Below are positions 20,056 to 30,731 of a stretch of 64,000 nt of DNA, piece by piece. Source of the stretch: DASUNQ01 sp035536455 (GTDB taxonomy: Bacteria > Acidobacteriota > Thermoanaerobaculia > Multivoradales > UBA5704); the NCBI GenBank assembly GCA_035536455.1, contig DATLOC010000028.1:62001-126000 (forward strand). Direction: 5' to 3'. The number at the start of each line of letters is the position of its first letter. Positions within the stretch are counted from its first letter, which is position 1. The notes under the pieces are model-generated. The model did not search any database. It saw only the letters and a list, made by a program, of their open reading frames with translations, and was not told the DNA's origin. A program made the position numbers and the translations under genes.

Positions 20056-20697
20056 ATGCCGCGCCGCTGGGCGGAAGACGACGAGCCGACCCTCTTCGAC
20101 CTGCCGCTCGACCAGGAGGCTGCGGCGGCGGAGGGCAAGCGGGCCCCACGCGCGCCGCGCGAGGAGCGCCCGCACCCGGCGCCGGCACCGACGCTGCCGC
20201 TTTTCACGCCCGCCGCCGAGGAGCTGCGCCCGCCCGTGCCGGCCCCGGCCCGCGGCGCGCGCGGCGAGGAGCGCGTGGCAGCCAGCGCGGCCGCGGCACC
20301 GGCGGCGCTCACCGCCGACCGCCGCAGCCGTCTCTTCGCCGGCCTCGCCGACCTCCTGGTGCACGCCGCGGTCGGCGTGGCGGCGGCGGCCGGGGCGCTC
20401 CTTCTGGGCGCGCGCTTGGCGCCGGCGCACTGGCCGGCCTTCGCCCTCTTCCTCCTCACCTTCTCCTTCCTCTACTCGGTCGTGCCCCTGGCCTTCTGGG
20501 GGCAGACTCTGGGGATGGCCTGGGCGGGCCTGCTGGCCGTCAACGCCGACGGCCAGCCGCTCGCCTTCGAGCAGACCGGCCTGCGCTGGCTGGGGGGCCT
20601 CTTGACCTGCGCCACGCTCGGGCTGCCGCTCCTCACGGCGCGCCGCCGCTCCCTCGCCGACGTGCTGAGCCGTTCGGTCACGCTGCGCCGCCGGTGA
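20056..20697 (+). CDS. RDD family membrane protein
   Basis: 213 residues. A Pro/Ala-rich soluble N-terminus of about 90 residues precedes an RDD domain, seen in SRLFAGLADLLVHAAVG and in PLAFWGQTLGMAWAGLLAV, with three to four hydrophobic segments. The function of RDD proteins is mostly unresolved; transport roles have been proposed. A GAGGCGAG stretch precedes the ATG. The stop overlaps the GTG of the next gene, so the two are translationally coupled. Confidence 0.82.
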   Translation: MPRRWAEDDEPTLFDLPLDQEAAAAEGKRAPRAPREERPHPAPAPTLPLFTPAAEELRPPVPAPARGARGEERVAASAAAAPAALTADRRSRLFAGLADLLVHAAVGVAAAAGALLLGARLAPAHWPAFALFLLTFSFLYSVVPLAFWGQTLGMAWAGLLAVNADGQPLAFEQTGLRWLGGLLTCATLGLPLLTARRRSLADVLSRSVTLRRR

Positions 20698-22304
20698 GCG
20701 AGCCGCGCGCCACTCCGCGCCCCTTCGCGCCGCCGCCCGGCGAGCCGGCCTCGGCGGGCGCGCGCCAGGCGAAGCAGCTCGAGGTCCTCAACGAGATCGC
20801 CCGTCTCGCGACGCTGGACATCGGGCTCCGGCCGCTGCTCCAGGCCATCGTCGAGGCGCTGGCGCAGAAGTTCGACTGGGAGTTCGTGGCCTGCGTCACG
20901 CTCGATCGCGAGCGCGACCGCTTCGTCTGCGAGGCGCTGGTCTCCGGCGGGCCGACCGACGTGCACGTCGGCTACAGCCGCGCGCTCGGCACCGGCGTGG
21001 TCGGCGAGGTGGCGGCCACCGGCCGGTCGATTCTGCTCGACGACGTGCGCTCCTCCAGCAACTACATTGAGACCGCCCCCGGCGTCGTCTCCGAGCTCTG
21101 CGTCCCGGTCAAGGCGGGCGGCACCGTGGTCGCCGTCCTCAACGTCGAGAGCACCCGCCCGGCGGCCTTCCACGGCCAGCTCGCGCTGCTCGAGACGGTC
21201 GCCGACCAGCTGTCGAGCGCGCTGACCAGCGCCCGCCTCTACCAGGAGGCGAAGCGCCGCGTGCGCCTGCTCGAGATGGTCAGCGAGGTCTCCAAGGCCG
21301 CGCTCGAGGCCGGCGAGCTCGAGCCGCTCCTCGACGGCATCGTGCGCTACGTCCACGAGCGCTTCCGCGTGGAGATCGCGGCGATCATCCTGCTCGGGCG
21401 TGACGGCGAGGATTACGAGCTGGCGGCGATCGCCGCCAGCGGCCCGATCGCGGTGGCGCGCGGCAAGCGCTGGCCGCTGGCCTCCGGGGTCGTCGGCCGC
21501 GGCCTGCGCACCGGCGAGGAGCAGCTCGTGCTCGACGTCCGCCACGACCCGGACTACGTGCCCGACTTCCCGCACATCGCCGCTGAGTACGTCGTGCCGA
21601 TCCGGCTGCGCGACCGGCTGCTTGGCGTCCTCGATCTCGAGAGCTCCTCGCCCGACCGCTTCTCGCCCGAGGACCGCCTGGTCTTCCGCACTTTCGCCGA
21701 CCAGCTCGCCGGGGCGATCCACATCGCGGCGATGAACCGCGAGCTCGAGGACGCCAACCGGCGGCTCCAGGAGGCCAACGCCGGGCTGCAGCTCCTCTCG
21801 GCGCTCGACGGCCTGACCGGCATCGCCAACCGGCGCCGCTTCGAGGAGGTCCTCGACCTCGAGTGGCGGCGCGCCTCCCGCGCCGGGCTGCCGCTCGCCA
21901 TCGCCATGGTCGACATCGACCACTTCAAGCGCTACAACGACGCGCAAGGGCACCAGCGCGGCGACGACTGCCTGGTGCGGGTGGCACACGCGCTGGCCGG
22001 CAGCCTCCACCGCGCCGGCGACTTCGTGGCGCGCTACGGCGGCGAGGAGTTCGTCGTCGTGCTGCCGGGGAGCGACGAGGAGCAGGCCGTCGCCTACGCC
22101 GAGACGCTACGGCGCGGCATCGAGGCGCTGGCGATCCCGCACGCCGCCTCGGCGACCGCCGGTGTCGTGACGGTGAGCGCCGGCGTCGCCGCCGCGGTCC
22201 CCGAGCCCGGCGCCCCCCCGGCCGAGCTCGTCGAAGCCGCCGATCGCGCCCTCTACGCCGCCAAGCGCAACGGCCGCAACCGGGTGGAGCGCGCCGGCGG
22301 CTAA
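20694..22304 (+). CDS. Diguanylate cyclase with two GAF domains (GAF-GAF-GGDEF)
   Basis: 536 residues from a GTG at 20694 (GTGA overlap with the RDD gene). GAF 1 is at about 30-180 and GAF 2 at about 200-350, both cytosolic small-molecule sensors, followed by a short coiled coil (about 345-370). The C-terminal GGDEF domain starts near LDGLTGIANRRRFEE and has DIDHFKRYND and an active-site GGEEF near 449. RAGD five residues before it is a complete RxxD inhibitory site, so feedback by c-di-GMP is expected. There is no membrane segment. The RDD and TPR partners suggest a membrane-localised signalling set; that is inference. Confidence 0.9.
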   Translation: MSEPRATPRPFAPPPGEPASAGARQAKQLEVLNEIARLATLDIGLRPLLQAIVEALAQKFDWEFVACVTLDRERDRFVCEALVSGGPTDVHVGYSRALGTGVVGEVAATGRSILLDDVRSSSNYIETAPGVVSELCVPVKAGGTVVAVLNVESTRPAAFHGQLALLETVADQLSSALTSARLYQEAKRRVRLLEMVSEVSKAALEAGELEPLLDGIVRYVHERFRVEIAAIILLGRDGEDYELAAIAASGPIAVARGKRWPLASGVVGRGLRTGEEQLVLDVRHDPDYVPDFPHIAAEYVVPIRLRDRLLGVLDLESSSPDRFSPEDRLVFRTFADQLAGAIHIAAMNRELEDANRRLQEANAGLQLLSALDGLTGIANRRRFEEVLDLEWRRASRAGLPLAIAMVDIDHFKRYNDAQGHQRGDDCLVRVAHALAGSLHRAGDFVARYGGEEFVVVLPGSDEEQAVAYAETLRRGIEALAIPHAASATAGVVTVSAGVAAAVPEPGAPPAELVEAADRALYAAKRNGRNRVERAGG

Positions 22305-22321
22305 CCCGCGCCCGCCGCTCC

Positions 22322-23371
22322 TTACTCAGCCTCGCCGAGAAGGCTCGACCTCGGCCCTCCCAACAGGCCCGGACAGGTCGCGAAGCCGGCGGTGTCCTGC
22401 ACCGGCGCGAAGGGCACCCCGGCAGGGCTGGTGTAGACCTCCGTTTGGCCGTGAAGGGTGTCGTACACGTAGACCGTCAGCTTCACGTTCGTCAGCCCGG
22501 CGAGGAACGCCCAGTAGCGGCGGTTGACCGCACACCCGTCGAGCAGCTTGACGACGAGCTCCACGTTGCTCGGCCCGAGGAAGTAGAAGTAGCCGGAGTC
22601 CTCCGTCAGCTGCACGCCGCGGGCCGCGGCCGACGGGAAGCCCGGAGCGCTCCACTGCGCCGAGACGGTGAAGCGGTCCCCCAGCAGGCTCAAGCCGTGC
22701 GGCGAGCTGACGCCGAAGACGAGCTCGGCCTCGGCGGCCGGCGCCGAGCCCGCTCGGGTGAGGACACGGACCTGGTGAGGTCCCACTTGCAGGGGCGGCA
22801 GCGACACCCTGTGCCGGAAGGAGGGCTCGGAGGTACAGGCGACCGGCGGCGGCGGTGCGTCGGCGTCGTGCTCGATCTCGACGACGGTGCGGCCGCCCTC
22901 CGCGACCAGCCGCGGGGGCTTGAAGGCGAGCGGGCAGAAGGAGTCGATCACCGCCGCGACCGGCTCACCGGCGAGAGGGCGCGCCGGTTGGATCGCGAGG
23001 CCGCCCACGGTGCCGGTGCGGCTGACGACGAGGGGGACCGACACCGAGGCGCCGAGTGCGTAGTAGGCGGTGACCCGATAGGTGCCGAGCGGCAGCGGCC
23101 CGATCTGGGTGGTGATGTGCCGCAGAAAAGGCTCCAGGCCGCATTGGGAGTAGGAGAACGCCAGCTCGATCCGACCGTTCCCGGCGGCCGGCGGCCGGAA
23201 CTGCACGATGGGGATCACCGCGCATGCCGCGAGCGCCGGGAAGGTGATCTCGATGCTCTGATCGACTGTCGGGTTGACGGGCGAGAAGGAGATCGTCTGC
23301 GAGCACAGGCGCTCCTCCGCGAGGAGGAGAGCGGCGGCGAGAATGCCGGCGGAAAGGCCGCGAGACCTCAT
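22322..23371 (-). CDS. Secreted protein of unknown function
   Basis: 349 residues with a signal peptide (GILAAALLLAEERLCS). Residues 25-245 look like beta-sandwich repeats with several cysteines (LAACAVIP, YSQCGLEP, DSFCPLAF, VACTSEP) that could form disulfides. The C-terminal domain, with DSGYFYFLGPSNVELVVKLLDG followed by WAFLAGLTNVKLTVYVYDT, resembles a C-terminal module I associate with secreted acidobacterial proteins. No catalytic motif is seen. Its start overlaps the stop of the upstream membrane protein gene. Confidence 0.7.
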   Translation of the reverse strand: MRSRGLSAGILAAALLLAEERLCSQTISFSPVNPTVDQSIEITFPALAACAVIPIVQFRPPAAGNGRIELAFSYSQCGLEPFLRHITTQIGPLPLGTYRVTAYYALGASVSVPLVVSRTGTVGGLAIQPARPLAGEPVAAVIDSFCPLAFKPPRLVAEGGRTVVEIEHDADAPPPPVACTSEPSFRHRVSLPPLQVGPHQVRVLTRAGSAPAAEAELVFGVSSPHGLSLLGDRFTVSAQWSAPGFPSAAARGVQLTEDSGYFYFLGPSNVELVVKLLDGCAVNRRYWAFLAGLTNVKLTVYVYDTLHGQTEVYTSPAGVPFAPVQDTAGFATCPGLLGGPRSSLLGEAE

Positions 23372-23979
23372 CTTCCGCCGATCCTTTCACGCCAGAGCGC
23401 CCACGCGATCCAGAGATTGCCGGTGAAGGTCGCCACCGCGAGAACGAGGAGCGGCGGCACGCCCGGCCAGAGGGCGACGAGGCCGGCCGCCTGGTACAAG
23501 AGGCCGCAGACGCGGAAGGGCTCGAAGGCGAGGCCGCCCAGGAGCCAGAGGGAGTGGCCGAGGAGGAGGAGCCAGAGGGCCGGCAGCACCCAGGCGAGGT
23601 CCTGCCAGACGAGCAGGACCGACAGCGCCAGCGCCACCAGCGACAGGTTCCCCTGGACCGACAGTGCCCACCCCGCGAGCGGCGTGCCGCCGCGCCCCAG
23701 CCGCCGCGCCCGCACGTGCCCCGCCACCTCCACCGCCCCCGCGACCAGGATCGCCGCCGACCAGACGAGCAGCACCGCCGCCGGCCCGCTGGCGCGCAGG
23801 GCAGCCGGCGTCAGCAGCGCCGCCGCCGGCAGAGCCAGCGCCCAGGCAATCCAAGGCCAGGGAGAGGAGAGGTACGGCCGGCTCGCCGCGCGAAACCGGT
23901 CGCGCACCGCCTCCAAGTCGTCGCCATCCTGCGCCGGCGACCAGTCGACCAGCGGGTCGTATTCGGACGAAGGCATCAC
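23368..23979 (-). CDS. Small polytopic membrane protein of unknown function
   Basis: 203 residues. A soluble acidic N-terminus of about 40 residues is followed by about five hydrophobic helices, the first at WPWIAWALALPAAALL. No family is recognised. It overlaps the secreted-protein gene downstream by ATGA, so the two are coupled. Confidence 0.65.
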   Translation of the reverse strand: MMPSSEYDPLVDWSPAQDGDDLEAVRDRFRAASRPYLSSPWPWIAWALALPAAALLTPAALRASGPAAVLLVWSAAILVAGAVEVAGHVRARRLGRGGTPLAGWALSVQGNLSLVALALSVLLVWQDLAWVLPALWLLLLGHSLWLLGGLAFEPFRVCGLLYQAAGLVALWPGVPPLLVLAVATFTGNLWIAWALWRERIGGR

Positions 23980-24030
23980 CTCCAGGATACGTCCGAGATG
24001 GCGGGATCGTTCGAGATGAGCCGCGTCCGT

Positions 24031-24369
24031 CTAGCCTTCCGTCAGCAAACGCCCGACCTGCTCTCGCAACGGCCGAATCTTCGTCTCGACGACATCCCAG
24101 ACAAGCTCGTAGTCGACGCCGAAGTAGCCGTGAATCAGGCGGTCCCGCATTCCCGCCATGGCTTTCCGATCCACTTCCGGCGATCGGTCGCGCAGCTCGG
24201 CTGGGACCCTCTTCGCCGCCTCGCCGAGAATCTCCAGGCTGCGAACGAACGCGCGTCTTAATGTCGGGTCTTGAAGAAACGCGTCGCGACTGAGACCCCG
24301 AGACTTCTCGACCAAGTACTCCGTCTCGTCGAAGATGTGCTGCAGGTACTCACGTCCCGGGTAGGACAT
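24031..24369 (-). CDS. hepT: HepT-like ribonuclease toxin (DUF86)
   Basis: 112 residues, helical. The HEPN-type RNase motif R-x4-H-x-Y is intact as R75, H80 and Y82 in MRDRLIHGYFG, and the preceding EILGEAAKRVP helix fits DUF86. In known systems the partner MntA adds AMP to the tyrosine and silences the RNase. It overlaps the mntA frame by 20 nt, the usual arrangement. This is the only one of the three toxin-antitoxin modules here with both frames intact. Confidence 0.9.
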   Translation of the reverse strand: MSYPGREYLQHIFDETEYLVEKSRGLSRDAFLQDPTLRRAFVRSLEILGEAAKRVPAELRDRSPEVDRKAMAGMRDRLIHGYFGVDYELVWDVVETKIRPLREQVGRLLTEG

Positions 24370-24667
24370 CCTCCGCCTCCGCCAGGATCCGCGGTCCGAT
24401 GTAAGGGCTGAGGGCTTCGGGCGTCACCAGCTCGACGCGGCGCTGCAGGGCTTCTTCCAGGAGGGAGGCGAGGGCGACGAAGTGGTCGAAGGTCTTCTCC
24501 CCTGCCGCGAACTCGACGAGGAGATCCACGTCGCTCCCCGCGCGCCCTTCGCCGCGGGCGAACGACCCGAAAAGCGCCAGTCTGCGCACCCCGAGTGCAC
24601 GCACCTGAGGAGCCGTGCTCTCCAGGCGCTGCAAAAGGTCATCGCGCGTTTCGACGGCGGCCGCCAT
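24350..24667 (-). CDS. mntA: MntA-type minimal nucleotidyltransferase antitoxin
   Basis: 105 residues. It is a minimal nucleotidyltransferase with G34-S35 followed ten residues later by D46-V-D48 (FGSFARGEGRAGSDVDLLVEF region). It pairs with HepT downstream. The ATG at 24667 is not preceded by a clear ribosome site. It lies just after the end of the ATP synthase operon on the same strand. Confidence 0.9.
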   Translation of the reverse strand: MAAAVETRDDLLQRLESTAPQVRALGVRRLALFGSFARGEGRAGSDVDLLVEFAAGEKTFDHFVALASLLEEALQRRVELVTPEALSPYIGPRILAEAEDVLPGT

Positions 24668-24711
24668 GCGCTCATCCTCGCACAGGGGCGGCAGGCGCGC
24701 GATCGTTTGCG

Positions 24712-24975
24712 CTACTCCGCCTCCCGCGCCTGCTCGGTGAGGATCGTCAGCCGGTTGTCAACCATCTGGGCGAAGCCGCCTTCCACGTGCAGCTTGTGGT
24801 TCCCCTGCGGCGACTGCACCCGCAGCTCCCCTTTGCCGAGCTTGTAGAGCAGCGGCGCGCGGTTTCTCAGGATGCCGACTTCGCCGTCCCAGGCGGGGAA
24901 GGCGACGAAGGTGGCTTCGGTCTCGAGCACCGCGCGCTCGGGGGTGATGACGCTGACGTGGAAGGTGTCGGCCAT
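24712..24975 (-). CDS. atpC: ATP synthase F1 epsilon subunit, short form
   Basis: 87 residues. The N-terminal beta-sandwich is complete (FHVSVITPERAVLE, WDGEVGILRNRAPLLY, HKLHVEGGFAQMVDNRLTIL). The C-terminal helical hairpin that inhibits ATP hydrolysis in longer forms (about 130 residues) is absent, so this brake is probably missing. It is last in the atp operon, 11 bp after atpD. Confidence 0.92.
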   Translation of the reverse strand: MADTFHVSVITPERAVLETEATFVAFPAWDGEVGILRNRAPLLYKLGKGELRVQSPQGNHKLHVEGGFAQMVDNRLTILTEQAREAE

Positions 24976-24986
24976 CGCGCTCTCGG

Positions 24987-26447
24987 CTACTTGAGCTGCT
25001 CCGCCTTTGCCGCCGCCTCTTCGATCTTGCCGACGTACATGAAGGCCTGGTCGGGCAGGTGGTCCCACTTGCCGTCGGCCAGCTCCTCGAAGGAGCGGAT
25101 GGTGTCCTCGCGCGAGGTGTAGTTGCCGGGGAAGCCGGTGAATTGCTCGGCGACGTAGAAGGGCTGCGACAGGAAGCGCTCGATCTTCCGCGCCCGGCGC
25201 ACGACGATCTTGTCCTCCTCGGACAGCTCGTCGACGCCGAGGATGGCGATGATGTCCTGGAGGTCCTTGTAGCGCTGGAGGATCTGCTGCACCCGCCGCG
25301 CCACGGTGTAGTGGTGCTCGCCGAGGAACTCGGGCGCGACGATGCGGCTCGACGAGGCCAGCGGATCGACCGCCGGGTAGATCCCCTTCTCGGCGATGCC
25401 GCGCTCGAGGTTCACGGTCGAGTCGAGGTGGGTGAAGGCGGTCGCCGGCGCCGGGTCGGTGTAGTCGTCGGCCGGGACGTAGATCGCCTGGATCGAGGTG
25501 ACGGCGCCGCGGCTGGTCGAGGTGATCCGCTCCTGCAGCTCGCCCATCTCGGTGCCCAGCGTCGGCTGGTAGCCGACCGCCGAGGGCATGCGGCCGAGGA
25601 GCGCCGAGACCTCCGAGCCCGCCTGCGAGAAGCGGAAGATGTTGTCGATGAAGAGCAGGGTGTCGACGCCGGTCTGGTCGCGGAAGTACTCGGCCATGGT
25701 GAGGGCCGAGAGCGCCACCCGCAGGCGCGCGCCGGGCGGCTCGTTCATCTGGCCGAAGACCATGACGGTCTGGTCGAGGACGCGCTTGCCGGTGTCGCCG
25801 ATCTTCGCCTCCTGCATCTCCAGCCAGAGGTCGTTGCCCTCGCGCGTCCGCTCGCCGACGCCGGCGAAGCAGGAGAAGCCGGAGTGGAAGCGGGCGAGGC
25901 GGGCGATCAGCTCCTGGATGATGACCGTCTTGCCGACGCCGGCGCCGCCGAAGAGGCCGGCCTTGCCGCCGCGCACCAGCGGGCAGAGGAGGTCGATGAC
26001 CTTGATCCCGGTCTCGAAGAGCTCGGTCTTCGACGACAGCTCGTCGAACTCCGGCGGCTCGCGGTGGATCGGACGGCGCTCCATCGCCGGGATCGGGCCG
26101 AGCCCGTCGATCGGCTCGCCGACCAGGTTGAAGACGCGGCCGAGCGTGCCCTCGCCGACCGGCACGGTGACCGGAGCGCCGGTGTCGAGGATCTGGGAGC
26201 CGCGCTGCAGGCCGTCGGTCGAGCCCAGCGCCACCGCGCGCACCTTGCCGCCCCCGAGGTGCTGCGCGACCTCGCACCAGAGCGTCTCGAGCGCCGTCTC
26301 GCCGAGCACGGTGCGCTCGACCTCCACGCGCAGCGCGCTATAGATCGAGGGGAGCTGCTCCTCGGCGAACTGGGCGTCGAGGGTCGAGCCGATGACCTGG
26401 GTGATCTCGCCGTAGTTGCCGTTCGTCGTCGTTTCGGTGGTTGCCAT
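24987..26447 (-). CDS. atpD: ATP synthase F1 beta subunit
   Basis: 486 residues, catalytic subunit. The Walker A loop is GGAGVGKT, followed by the catalytic glutamate in GVGERTREG, and LLFIDNIFRFSQAGSEVSALLGRMPS and VPADDYTDPAPATAF are typical. The N-terminus carries a short polar extension (TTETTTNGNYG). The DELSEE segment is kept as DELSEED. Operon member. Confidence 0.97.
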   Translation of the reverse strand: MATTETTTNGNYGEITQVIGSTLDAQFAEEQLPSIYSALRVEVERTVLGETALETLWCEVAQHLGGGKVRAVALGSTDGLQRGSQILDTGAPVTVPVGEGTLGRVFNLVGEPIDGLGPIPAMERRPIHREPPEFDELSSKTELFETGIKVIDLLCPLVRGGKAGLFGGAGVGKTVIIQELIARLARFHSGFSCFAGVGERTREGNDLWLEMQEAKIGDTGKRVLDQTVMVFGQMNEPPGARLRVALSALTMAEYFRDQTGVDTLLFIDNIFRFSQAGSEVSALLGRMPSAVGYQPTLGTEMGELQERITSTSRGAVTSIQAIYVPADDYTDPAPATAFTHLDSTVNLERGIAEKGIYPAVDPLASSSRIVAPEFLGEHHYTVARRVQQILQRYKDLQDIIAILGVDELSEEDKIVVRRARKIERFLSQPFYVAEQFTGFPGNYTSREDTIRSFEELADGKWDHLPDQAFMYVGKIEEAAAKAEQLK

Positions 26448-26466
26448 GTGTCGCCTCTCTCTCGCT

Positions 26467-27360
26467 TCAGGACAGGGCGTTGGCGCCGCCCACGATGTCG
26501 AGCAGCTCCATGGTGATCTGGGTCTGGCGCGCCCGGTTGTACTGCCGGGTGAGGGTCTTGATCATGTCGCCGGCGGCGTCGGTGGCGGCCTTCATCGCCA
26601 CCATCCGCGCCACCTGCTCGGAGACCGCCGCGTCGGTGAAGGCCTGGAAGAGGCGGACGCGCACGGTGGCCGGGAGCAGCTCGTCGAGCAGCTCGGCGGG
26701 GCCGGGGGAGAACTCGTACTCGATCTGGCGCCCGGGACCGGCGCCCTCGGTGCCGGCCGCCGGCTCGGGCGTCTGCTCGGCGAGCGGCAGGAGCTGCACC
26801 ACGCCGGGCCGCTGCACGCCGGCCGAGTGGAACTGCATCGACGCGACGTGCGCCGAGGCGATCTCGCCGGCCAGGAAGCGGGCCATGAGGGCGTTGGCGA
26901 TCGGCTCGACCTGGTCGAAGCGCGGCTTGTCGCTCACCCCGGTCGTCTGCTCGACGATCGGCCGGCGCAGGAAGCGGAAGTAGCCGATCCCCTTCTTGCC
27001 CACCATGTGGACGTCGGTCTCGATCCCCCGCTCCTTCTGCTCGTCGAGGTGGGCGAGGGCGGCGCGCAGGACGCCGGCGTTGTAGCCGCCGGCCAGGCCC
27101 CGGTCGCTGGTCAGGACGACGAGCGCCGAGCGCGGCACCTCGTCGTGGGTGGCAAGGAGCGGGTGGCTCACCTCTTCGCCCGCGGCGCGCGACAGGTCGG
27201 CCGCCAGCTCGGCCAGCTTCTGCGAGTAGGGCTTGGTCGCCGTCGCGCGGTTGAAGGCCGCCTGGAAGCGGGCGGTGGCGATGAGCTGCATCGTCCGCGT
27301 GATCTTGCGGATGTTGCGCGCCGCCTTGCGCCGCTTGATGAGGACTCGCCGGTTGGCCAT
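26467..27360 (-). CDS. atpG: ATP synthase F1 gamma subunit
   Basis: 297 residues, the rotor shaft. It starts MANRRVLIKRRKAARNIRKITRTMQLIA and ends ARQTQITMELLDIVGGANAL, both conserved terminal helices. The middle has LTSDRGLAGGYNAG. Operon member between atpA and atpD. Confidence 0.96.
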   Translation of the reverse strand: MANRRVLIKRRKAARNIRKITRTMQLIATARFQAAFNRATATKPYSQKLAELAADLSRAAGEEVSHPLLATHDEVPRSALVVLTSDRGLAGGYNAGVLRAALAHLDEQKERGIETDVHMVGKKGIGYFRFLRRPIVEQTTGVSDKPRFDQVEPIANALMARFLAGEIASAHVASMQFHSAGVQRPGVVQLLPLAEQTPEPAAGTEGAGPGRQIEYEFSPGPAELLDELLPATVRVRLFQAFTDAAVSEQVARMVAMKAATDAAGDMIKTLTRQYNRARQTQITMELLDIVGGANALS

Positions 27361-27378
27361 CTGCTGGGAGCCCGCGGT

Positions 27379-29091
<1,713 letters not shown>

Positions 29092-29110
29092 GCCGTGTCC
29101 TCGTTTCTCA

Positions 29111-29719
29111 TTAGGTCTCTGCTTGAGCCTCCGGCGCCGAGCGCCGCTTGAGGATCTCCTCCGAGGCCCGCCGCGCCAGCGCCGCGCCCAGCTCGCGTAG
29201 GCGGGCGGCGAGGCTGGCGTCCAGCTTCCGTCCCTCCAGCTCGACGACGATCCCGCCGAGGACCTTCGGATCGACCACCTCCTGGAGCTCGGGCGTGCCG
29301 CCGCTCCAGCGGCGGACGGCCTCGACGAGCCGCGCCCGCAGCGGCGGCGGGATCGGCACCGCCGTCCGCACCTTGACGTCCACGAGGCCGCGCGCCGCGC
29401 GCAGCTCGCGGCGGTAGGCCTCGGCGAGCGTACGCAAGACCATCAGCCGCCCCTTCCGGTTGAGCACCTGGAGGGCGTCGACCAAAAGGTCGCTCGCCTT
29501 GCCGCGGAAGAGCTTCTCGAGGCTGTCCCGCCGCCGCTCGTCGTCGACCAGGGGGCTGCCGGCGAACTCGGCGAACTCCGGGTCGCGGTCGAGGAGGCGC
29601 GCCAGCTCCGCCAGCTCCTCCGCCACGCGCTCGGACTCCCCGCGCTCCTCGGCCAGCGCCAGGAGCGAGCGGGCGTAGACCCCCGCCAGGGCGAGCTGCC
29701 GCTCGTCGAAGCCCGCCAC
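29111..29719 (-). CDS. atpH: ATP synthase F1 delta subunit
   Basis: 202 residues. Family pattern: AGVYARSLLALAEERGESE at the start, LVDALQVLNRKGRLMVLRTLAEAYRREL in the middle, and VDPKVLGGIVVELEGRKLDASLAARLREL near the end. It links the stator to the F1 head. It starts 3 bp after the atpF stop. Confidence 0.94.
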   Translation of the reverse strand: MAGFDERQLALAGVYARSLLALAEERGESERVAEELAELARLLDRDPEFAEFAGSPLVDDERRRDSLEKLFRGKASDLLVDALQVLNRKGRLMVLRTLAEAYRRELRAARGLVDVKVRTAVPIPPPLRARLVEAVRRWSGGTPELQEVVDPKVLGGIVVELEGRKLDASLAARLRELGAALARRASEEILKRRSAPEAQAET

Positions 29720-29722
29720 GCG

Positions 29723-30316
29723 CTAGTTCCTCGGCATCGCGTCGAGACCTTCGATCGACTCGGCGATCAGCCGCTCGTGGTCGCCGGGCGTCAGCTCGCG
29801 GCCGAGGACGCGGCCGGCCATGTCGGTGGCGAGGCGCGCCGAGAGGGTGTAGAGCTCCTTGGTGGCGGTGTCGGTGGCGATCTGGATCTCGCGCTTGGCG
29901 CGCGCGATCATCTTGTCCCCCTCCTGCCGCGCCTCCTCCATCACCTGGCGCTTGACCACCTCGGCGTCGCGCCGCCCCTCGTCGACGATCGCCGAGGCCT
30001 CGGCGCGCGCCGTCGCCAGCCGCTCCTCGTACTCGCGCAGCCGCGCCTCGGCCGCCTCGCGGTCCTGCTTCGCCCGCTCGAGCGCCTCGCGGATGAAGCT
30101 CTCGCGCGCCTGCATGGCCCCCAGGATCGGCCCCCAGGCGTACTTGCCGAGGACGAAGAGGACGATGAGGAAGATCGCCAGCGTCCAGATGGCGTTGCCG
30201 ACGTCGCCGGCGAAGAGGTTGCTCGACCCCTCGCCGGCGGCGTGCCCCGCCTCTTCGGCGGCGGCCGCCGCCCGCGCCAGCAGGAAGGCGGCCGCTGCGG
30301 TCAGTCGCGCGCGCAT
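29723..30316 (-). CDS. atpF: ATP synthase Fo b subunit with signal-like N-terminus
   Basis: 197 residues. A hydrophobic, Ala-rich leader (LTAAAAFLLARAAAAA) and a short polar spacer come before the expected membrane helix (IWTLAIFLIVLFVLGKYAWGPI). A long charged stator helix follows. The extra leader resembles a cleavable signal and matches the same feature in the c subunit. It starts 2 bp after atpE. Confidence 0.93.
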   Translation of the reverse strand: MRARLTAAAAFLLARAAAAAEEAGHAAGEGSSNLFAGDVGNAIWTLAIFLIVLFVLGKYAWGPILGAMQARESFIREALERAKQDREAAEARLREYEERLATARAEASAIVDEGRRDAEVVKRQVMEEARQEGDKMIARAKREIQIATDTATKELYTLSARLATDMAGRVLGRELTPGDHERLIAESIEGLDAMPRN

Positions 30317-30318
30317 CG

Positions 30319-30693
30319 TCAGGCGACGAGCGCCGCGAGCAGGCCGACGACGATGGCGAAGAGCGCCGCGCCCTCGACCATGGCCGCGGTGACGATCATC
30401 GCGGTGTTGATGCGGCCGGCGGCCTCGGGCTGGCGGGCCATCGACTCGACGGCGGCGGCGCCGATGCGGCCGACGCCGGCGGCGCCGCCCATGATCGCCA
30501 GGCCGGCGCCGATCGCGCCGCCGAGCTTGCCGGCGCCGCGGGTCGTGAGGAAGTACGACTGCTCGTCGTCGGCGGCCGCGGCCGGGCCGGCCTCGGCCTC
30601 CTGGGCGGCGGCGGGCAGGGCGGGCAGCAGCATCATCACCATTCCCAGCCCGATGGCGAGCAGGGCGAGCTTCGAGACGGTCTTCTGGTTCAT
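30319..30693 (-). CDS. atpE: ATP synthase Fo c subunit with long presequence
   Basis: 124 residues, compared with 70-90 usual. The first 31 residues form a signal-like leader ending LPAAAQA-type (LPALPAAAQ), then a polar linker. The mature hairpin follows: GGAIGAGLAIMGGAAGVGRIG, the polar loop ARQPEA, and IVTAAMVEGAALFAIV with the ion-binding glutamate. The residues flanking the glutamate (VEGA) lack the Gln and Ser/Thr partners of sodium-type rings, so proton coupling is expected. Confidence 0.94.
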   Translation of the reverse strand: MNQKTVSKLALLAIGLGMVMMLLPALPAAAQEAEAGPAAAADDEQSYFLTTRGAGKLGGAIGAGLAIMGGAAGVGRIGAAAVESMARQPEAAGRINTAMIVTAAMVEGAALFAIVVGLLAALVA

Positions 30694-30731
30694 GGTCGCG
30701 TGCGTCCTTTCGTACGAAGGGTGGATGCGTT

